Below, piece after piece: positions 15,062 to 18,885 of a DNA stretch of 18,885 nt. The DNA comes from Nitrosomonadaceae bacterium (GTDB lineage: Bacteria; Pseudomonadota; Gammaproteobacteria; Burkholderiales; Usitatibacteraceae). The notes beneath the pieces are model-generated. The model ran no database searches. It was not told the origin of the DNA and saw nothing but the letters and a program-made list of their open reading frames with translations. Position numbers and translations under genes: made by a program. Position 1 is the stretch's first letter, and the number at the start of each line of letters is the position of its first letter. The stretch lies in contig JAJTHU010000312.1 in NCBI GenBank assembly GCA_021300055.1, positions 1-18,885 on the forward strand. Reading direction: 5' to 3'.

Positions 15062-16381
15062 ATGGACGCTCCTACCAACAACGCGCGCGAACCAAGCAGC
15101 GCCGACCGCTTACTGTCTCGTATCGTTCTCGGAGTAACGGGCGGTGTCGCGGCCTACAAAACCGCAGAATTGACGCGCCTATTGGTTAAGTCGGACATTG
15201 ACGTCACCGTCGTCATGACTGCGGCCGCGCAGCAATTCGTCACCCCAGTAACGCTGCAAGCCTTGTCTGGCAACAAGGTGTTCACAGACATGTGGGACGC
15301 CGATGTGCCGAACAACATGGCACATATCGAGCTAACACGCAGTGCGCGCATGATCGTCATCGCGCCCGCCACCGCCGACTTTCTGGCCAAACTCGCGCAA
15401 GGCCATGCCAATGATTTGCTCTCGGCTTTGTGTCTCGCGCGGGACGCGCACCGCTGCCCGCTGTTGGTCGCGCCCGCAATGAACCGCGAGATGTGGGAGA
15501 ACCCCGCCACCCAGCGCAACGTTGCACAGCTGCGCGCGGACGGCATTGGCATCCTTGGCCCAGCCATCGGCGAACAAGCCTGCGGCGAAACGGGGATGGG
15601 CCGCATGGTCGAGCCAGAGGTACTGCTCGAAGCGATCCTTGAGCAGCTAAAGCCGATCGACACACCGCAGCGAGCGAGCTTCCGCGACAAGCGCGCGTTG
15701 GTCACCGCTGGGCCAACCTTTGAAGCACTTGATCCAGTGCGCGGCATCACGAATCGTAGTTCCGGAAAAATGGGCTACGCAATCGCCGCTGCGTTGGTCG
15801 AAGCAGGCGCAGAGGTTACGCTTGTTTCCGGCCCCACCGCTTTGGCTAAGCCACGCGGCGTGAAAATGGTCGCTGTTGAGTCAGCTTCAGAGATGTTGGC
15901 GGCAGTTGAGGCCAATTTAGCCGAAGTTGATGCCTTTTTCGCGGTAGCTGCAGTGGCGGACTACACCCCAAAACAAGCAGCAGCCCAAAAACTAAAGAAA
16001 ACCGCCTCGGATCTCGCGCTGGAACTGCAACCGACGGTTGATATTCTCGCGTCCGTCGCCGCAAGACCAGCGCCACCGTTCTGCGTTGGCTTTGCAGCAG
16101 AAAGCGAGAACGTCGTTGAATATGCCGCTAAAAAGCGTCAAAAGAAGGCTATTCCAATGATTGTGGCCAATCATGCCAATTCGGCCATCGGCTCGGACCA
16201 GAACGAGGTCACGATTATTGATGACCTCGGCCGTCACCCCTTACCACGCGGCCCGAAAGAGCTCGTCGCCAGACAAATCGTTGCCCACGCAGCCAGACTC
16301 ATGAACCACGCGACTGAGCAATCAGGCGGCAGCGTGACATCCCTCAACCGCTCACTGAAACGACCCTATGTCGCGCCCTAG
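15062..16381 (+). CDS. coaBC: Bifunctional phosphopantothenoylcysteine decarboxylase / phosphopantothenate-cysteine ligase
   Basis: 439-residue two-domain cytosolic enzyme for two consecutive steps of coenzyme A synthesis. The N-terminal flavin-binding CoaC domain (about 1-195) shows LGVTGGVAAYKT, the catalytic histidine in NNMAHIEL (H88), VIAPATADFLAKLA, APAMNREMWENP (N141) and the catalytic cysteine in GEQACGETGMGRM (C174). The C-terminal CoaB domain (from about 207) starts ALVTAGPTFEALDPVRGITN, with RSSGKMGYAIA and VAAVADYTP. The first 19 residues are poorly conserved and hydrophilic. ATG 15062 is the only sensible start. It overlaps dut by 14 bases, the usual coaBC-dut arrangement, so both belong to one operon. 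Confidence 0.97.
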   Translation: MDAPTNNAREPSSADRLLSRIVLGVTGGVAAYKTAELTRLLVKSDIDVTVVMTAAAQQFVTPVTLQALSGNKVFTDMWDADVPNNMAHIELTRSARMIVIAPATADFLAKLAQGHANDLLSALCLARDAHRCPLLVAPAMNREMWENPATQRNVAQLRADGIGILGPAIGEQACGETGMGRMVEPEVLLEAILEQLKPIDTPQRASFRDKRALVTAGPTFEALDPVRGITNRSSGKMGYAIAAALVEAGAEVTLVSGPTALAKPRGVKMVAVESASEMLAAVEANLAEVDAFFAVAAVADYTPKQAAAQKLKKTASDLALELQPTVDILASVAARPAPPFCVGFAAESENVVEYAAKKRQKKAIPMIVANHANSAIGSDQNEVTIIDDLGRHPLPRGPKELVARQIVAHAARLMNHATEQSGGSVTSLNRSLKRPYVAP

Positions 16382-16823
16382 ACTTGACGTTCGCATTCTC
16401 GACCCTCGGCTCGCCGAGCAACTCCCGACCTACGCCACCAACGGTTCGGCCGGCCTCGATTTGCGTGCCTGCATCGACGCCCCGTTGACGCTTAAGCCGG
16501 GCGAGACCACGCTTATCGCTTCCGGAATGGCTATTCACATTGGGGACTCTGGCTACGCCGCCATGATCTTGCCGCGCTCGGGCTTGGGACATAAGCACGG
16601 CATCGTGCTGGGCAATCTCGTTGGCCTCATTGATTCGGACTACCAAGGGCAGATCTTCGTATCGACCTGGAACCGCGGTCATAGCGAATTCACCATCCAA
16701 CCGATGGAACGCATCGCTCAGCTTATCGTCGTCCCGGTCGTGCAAGTTGAATTCAATATCGTGTCTGAATTCGCGGCATCTGAGCGTGGTGCGGGCGGAT
16801 TTGGTAGCACCGGCAAGAAGTAA
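16368..16823 (+). CDS. dut: Deoxyuridine 5'-triphosphate nucleotidohydrolase (dUTPase)
   Basis: Hydrolyses dUTP to dUMP and pyrophosphate, keeping uracil out of DNA and feeding dTMP synthesis; homotrimeric cytosolic enzyme. All five trimeric dUTPase motifs are present in 151 residues: GSAGLDLRA (26-34), PRSGLG (69-74), GNLVGLIDSDYQGQI (82-96, with the catalytic aspartate and the uracil-site tyrosine), ERIAQL (114-119), and the flexible C-terminal GAGGFGSTG (141-149). The length equals E. coli Dut. ATG 16368 lies inside the end of coaBC in another frame (14-base overlap), which implies translational coupling. Confidence 0.98.
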   Translation: MSRPRLDVRILDPRLAEQLPTYATNGSAGLDLRACIDAPLTLKPGETTLIASGMAIHIGDSGYAAMILPRSGLGHKHGIVLGNLVGLIDSDYQGQIFVSTWNRGHSEFTIQPMERIAQLIVVPVVQVEFNIVSEFAASERGAGGFGSTGKK

Positions 16824-16828
16824 GCGCG

Positions 16829-16877
16829 TCAGCCGCCCCCTCCTCCGAAGCGTTTTGCTAAGGGTTTACGCGGCTGA
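16829..16877 (+). terminator. Possible weak terminator after dut
   Basis: TCAGCCGC (16829-16836) pairs with GCGGCTGA (16870-16877) around a long 33-base loop, followed by TTAAAAC rather than a U-run. It could fold after the coaBC-dut transcript, but it is weak as an intrinsic terminator. Confidence 0.25.
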
Positions 16878-16928
16878 TTAAAACTGCTGCCGCTCGCGCT
16901 TACTATCGTCCAACCCGATAACTCATCA

Positions 16929-17414
16929 ATGAATATGCGTATCCGACTTTTAAAGATCGCGCTAGCGTTCACCGCGACTGCGTTCGTCGCCACAGCACAC
17001 GCACAGGCGCGCCTAGATGATGGCAAACCACAGTCGGGTCTACCGCGCATTACGCTCACGGTGGGACAACACAGCATTCAAGCCGACGTCGCCGCGACTG
17101 AAGAAACGCGACAGAAGGGCTTGATGTTCCGTAAGCACATGGGCAAGAACGAAGGCATGCTGTTTGTCTTCACGCAGCCTGGTTACTACGCGATGTGGAT
17201 GCGTAATACGCCAATCAATCTGTCGGTGGCATATCTCGATGCCGCAGGAAAGATCATCTCGATTCACGAAATGGAAGCGTTTAGCGAAGTGCCCCACCAA
17301 GCACTTGGCCCCGTGATTTATGCGCTTGAGATGAACGCGAAATGGTTCGCCAACAACAACGTCAAGGTTGGCGACACCATCAAGGGGCTCGAGAAGGCGC
17401 CGAAGGCGAAGTAA
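16929..17414 (+). CDS. Secreted DUF192 protein
   Basis: 161-residue exported protein of unknown function. The N-terminus is a signal peptide (basic MRIRLLK, hydrophobic core at about 9-21) with a likely cleavage at AHA|QA near residue 25. The rest is a DUF192 domain: LTVGQHSIQADVAATEETRQKGLMFRKHMG, GMLFVFTQPGYYAMWMRNT (the diagnostic W-M-x-N-T), IHEMEAFSEVPH, and a C-terminal VKVGDTIKG. DUF192 proteins are small compact beta-domains, sometimes extracytoplasmic; no enzyme activity is established. ATG 16929 is used, but ATG 16935 is equally possible. A TACTAT at 16901-16906 may be a -10. It is convergent with the small membrane gene, 30 bases between stops, with no terminator seen. Confidence 0.9.
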   Translation: MNMRIRLLKIALAFTATAFVATAHAQARLDDGKPQSGLPRITLTVGQHSIQADVAATEETRQKGLMFRKHMGKNEGMLFVFTQPGYYAMWMRNTPINLSVAYLDAAGKIISIHEMEAFSEVPHQALGPVIYALEMNAKWFANNNVKVGDTIKGLEKAPKAK

Positions 17415-17444
17415 CCGTGTGACGCAAGCCATGCGGCCGAGCGG

Positions 17445-17675
17445 TCACTTGGTCGCGTTCTCTTTCGCTGCCGCATCGCGACTAACTTCGTCGCCGGACT
17501 GGGGGTTCGGTCTAAACCCCTGCATGGCCCAATCAACAAACCCCGCAAAGAAAAAAATCGCAAGCAAGCCGAATTCCCGCCCGATCCCCACGCTTTCAAG
17601 CCACTCAGGATTGAAGCCAACCCACACGACACCAAAGAGCCCGGCACCAAGCACGAGGAGTCTTGAGTGCTTCAT
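17445..17675 (-). CDS. Small two-helix membrane protein, unknown function
   Basis: 76-residue hypothetical protein starting MKHSRLLVLG. It has two hydrophobic segments, about residues 4-22 and 34-55 (the second FLLAIFFFAGF-like and aromatic-rich), a short polar link containing WLESVGIGREF, and a polar C-tail (NPQSGDEVSRDAAAKENATK). I do not recognise a family. I chose ATG 17675 because the helices follow at once; the frame is open to 17759, but that extra part overlaps the upstream propeller gene and is Arg- and Cys-rich. It starts 13 bases after that gene's stop on the same strand, so it may be its operon partner. Coding status rests on the membrane-like composition and position only. Confidence 0.6.
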   Translation of the reverse strand: MKHSRLLVLGAGLFGVVWVGFNPEWLESVGIGREFGLLAIFFFAGFVDWAMQGFRPNPQSGDEVSRDAAAKENATK

Positions 17676-17688
17676 GGTCGTCGCCACA

Positions 17689-18885
17689 TCATTGCAAGGG
17701 TAACGGCGTCGCACCCGCTGGCACAGCGCCCGCGTTAGAGATGACAGTTGGGGCGACACGACTTGGGTTCATGAGCCACGTCGTCAGACCTCCATCAGCA
17801 CGCTGCCAAACAATGTCTTTGATGCCGTCACCATTAAAGTCGCCGATCGCCTGCAAACGCCAACCCGAGGGGGTGGTTGCGACTGATACCGACGTTTGCG
17901 CAACAGTCAGCGTACTCGACGTGCAAGACGCATTCTGGTCGTCGGGTGCGCCGGTATAGGGTGGCAGCGACAGGCCACTCGCATCAAGCTGCAACAACCG
18001 CACCTCGCCGCTCGACTCATTTCGGATCAAGATGTCGCCCTTGCGTCGACCTGAAAAATCCCCAATCCTTAACGCAGTAAAGCCACTCGGAATCGATCCC
18101 GCGGAAAGGTTCGCACAGGTTCGGTTCGGCGTTGCCATCAATGCGCGCATTGCGTTATCGGGACTCACGTAGATCATGTCCGCAGCATCATCGTCGTTCA
18201 AGTCAGACGCACCCAGCAGCGTCCAGTTAAGCGGCGCACCGCCGCGCTTTCTCACCTGCGAAACGCCACTACCGTTGCTAAACCAAATGTACGACACGCC
18301 AGTGTCAGGCGATTCGGTGACGACATAACGCCACACTAGGTCGGTGAATCCGTCACCGTCCAAGTCACCAATCGCTTGGACATCCCACACTTTCTTCACT
18401 TGTCGCCACAAGACATCGCTATTGCGATCGAACCTGGACCAGCTACGCACGTCGCCGAAAACTGGATCTTGCACGGTATTCTGAAATGCGAGATCGGACA
18501 TGCCGTCGCCATTGAAGTCGCCCGCGCCAAGCAATCGATTGTCCGAACTAGGGCCAACGATTGAAGTGAACTGGAAAGCGCCGCTCGTGAGCCTCCCGAC
18601 TTGCAGCGCCCCGCTTGGGTCTCGAAGCAGCAGTGGGCTCAGGCCACTACCATCAAGATCAATCACGCCGCGTTTCGCGTTCGTGGGGAGCAGCGACGCC
18701 TTGCCGCCATTGAGCGCAAACCCAACGATGCTGCTCGAAACATTGGCCGCTACCCAAAGCGTCCCATTTGCACCAGCGACTAACCCAGTGGGCGAGCTTC
18801 CGCTGGTCGGCATGCGATATTCGGTAATCTGACCATTCGCAACATCAATACGCCCGATGCGCCCGGCTGTCGATCCCGAAAACCA
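17689..18885 (-). CDS. Beta-propeller protein, C-terminal part (Vgb-like repeat plus six FG-GAP/VCBS repeats); N-terminus off window
   Basis: The frame is open from the right edge to a TGA at 17689-17691, so at least 398 residues of a longer protein are seen. The internal ATG at 18813 is unlikely to be the true start because the 24 codons before it continue a repeat. That first part (GRIGRIDVANGQITEYRMP, then GLVAGANGTLWVAAN) matches the virginiamycin-B-lyase/NHL-type propeller pattern. Six FG-GAP/VCBS repeats follow, with calcium-loop-like motifs at visible residues about 75, 123, 174, 228, 276 and 349 (DLDGSG, DFNGDG, DLDGDG, DLNDDD, DFSGRR, DFNGDG). Spacing is about 50 residues, except the last (73), which has an inserted Cys/Ser/Thr-rich stretch. 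Such proteins are usually secreted or surface-bound. The signal peptide, if any, lies outside the window. Substrate and role are unknown. Confidence 0.85.
   Translation of the reverse strand, partial: WFSGSTAGRIGRIDVANGQITEYRMPTSGSSPTGLVAGANGTLWVAANVSSSIVGFALNGGKASLLPTNAKRGVIDLDGSGLSPLLLRDPSGALQVGRLTSGAFQFTSIVGPSSDNRLLGAGDFNGDGMSDLAFQNTVQDPVFGDVRSWSRFDRNSDVLWRQVKKVWDVQAIGDLDGDGFTDLVWRYVVTESPDTGVSYIWFSNGSGVSQVRKRGGAPLNWTLLGASDLNDDDAADMIYVSPDNAMRALMATPNRTCANLSAGSIPSGFTALRIGDFSGRRKGDILIRNESSGEVRLLQLDASGLSLPPYTGAPDDQNASCTSSTLTVAQTSVSVATTPSGWRLQAIGDFNGDGIKDIVWQRADGGLTTWLMNPSRVAPTVISNAGAVPAGATPLPLQ

Noticed and set aside
17676..17759. N-terminal extension of the small membrane protein
   Set aside because: It overlaps the end of the propeller gene and has an Arg/Cys-rich sequence; ATG 17675 begins directly before the first helix.
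1..18885. tRNA, rRNA, CRISPR array, insertion sequence or prophage features
   Set aside because: Reading both strands gave no cloverleaf-like gene, regularly spaced repeats, transposase motifs or long terminal inverted repeats.

Overview
The window looks like a chromosomal segment of a betaproteobacterium, probably Burkholderiales or a near relative. I infer this from moderately high GC, from the gene neighbourhoods (perM divergent from purM; purN followed by DUF3108 proteins; a fatty-acid desaturase next to rpmG-rpmB-radC; coaBC-dut), and from protein sequences close to those of that class. No tRNA, rRNA, insertion sequence, prophage gene or CRISPR array is visible. Most of the window is housekeeping.

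Left part (1-4136, + strand): kynureninase (kynU) and quinolinate synthase (nadA) form a tight pair linking tryptophan breakdown and NAD synthesis. Next come two poorly characterised signalling-type genes: a 185-residue soluble protein made of two copies of one helical module, and a two-pass membrane protein ending in a HAMP domain with no output domain. perM (4190-5350, - strand) converges on this pair and diverges from purM.

Middle (5440-13656, + strand): purM and purN (purine synthesis), two consecutive DUF3108 envelope proteins (one secreted, one TonB-like membrane-anchored), a 428-base gap with a good promoter, an RsmB-like rRNA m5C methyltransferase, a strongly structured 67-base intergenic element, an MscS-type mechanosensitive channel, and a three-histidine-box fatty-acid desaturase with a TTG start. 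A perfect 15-bp bidirectional terminator separates the desaturase from the converging ribosomal-protein genes.

Right part: radC, rpmB (L28) and rpmG (L33) run on the - strand, with a strong promoter for rpmB-rpmG inside the end of radC. Divergently, coaBC (coenzyme A synthesis) and dut (dUTPase) overlap by 14 bases on the + strand, followed by a secreted DUF192 protein. The right edge holds a small two-helix membrane protein and the C-terminal part of a large beta-propeller protein (virginiamycin-B-lyase-like repeat plus six FG-GAP/VCBS repeats), both on the - strand. The propeller gene runs off the window.

Nothing here is clearly a new system. The best leads are the kinase-less double-module protein with its HAMP partner, the 11041-11107 structured element, the unexplained leader of the RsmB-like gene with two small in-frame ORFs, and possible leaderless starts for kynU and coaBC.
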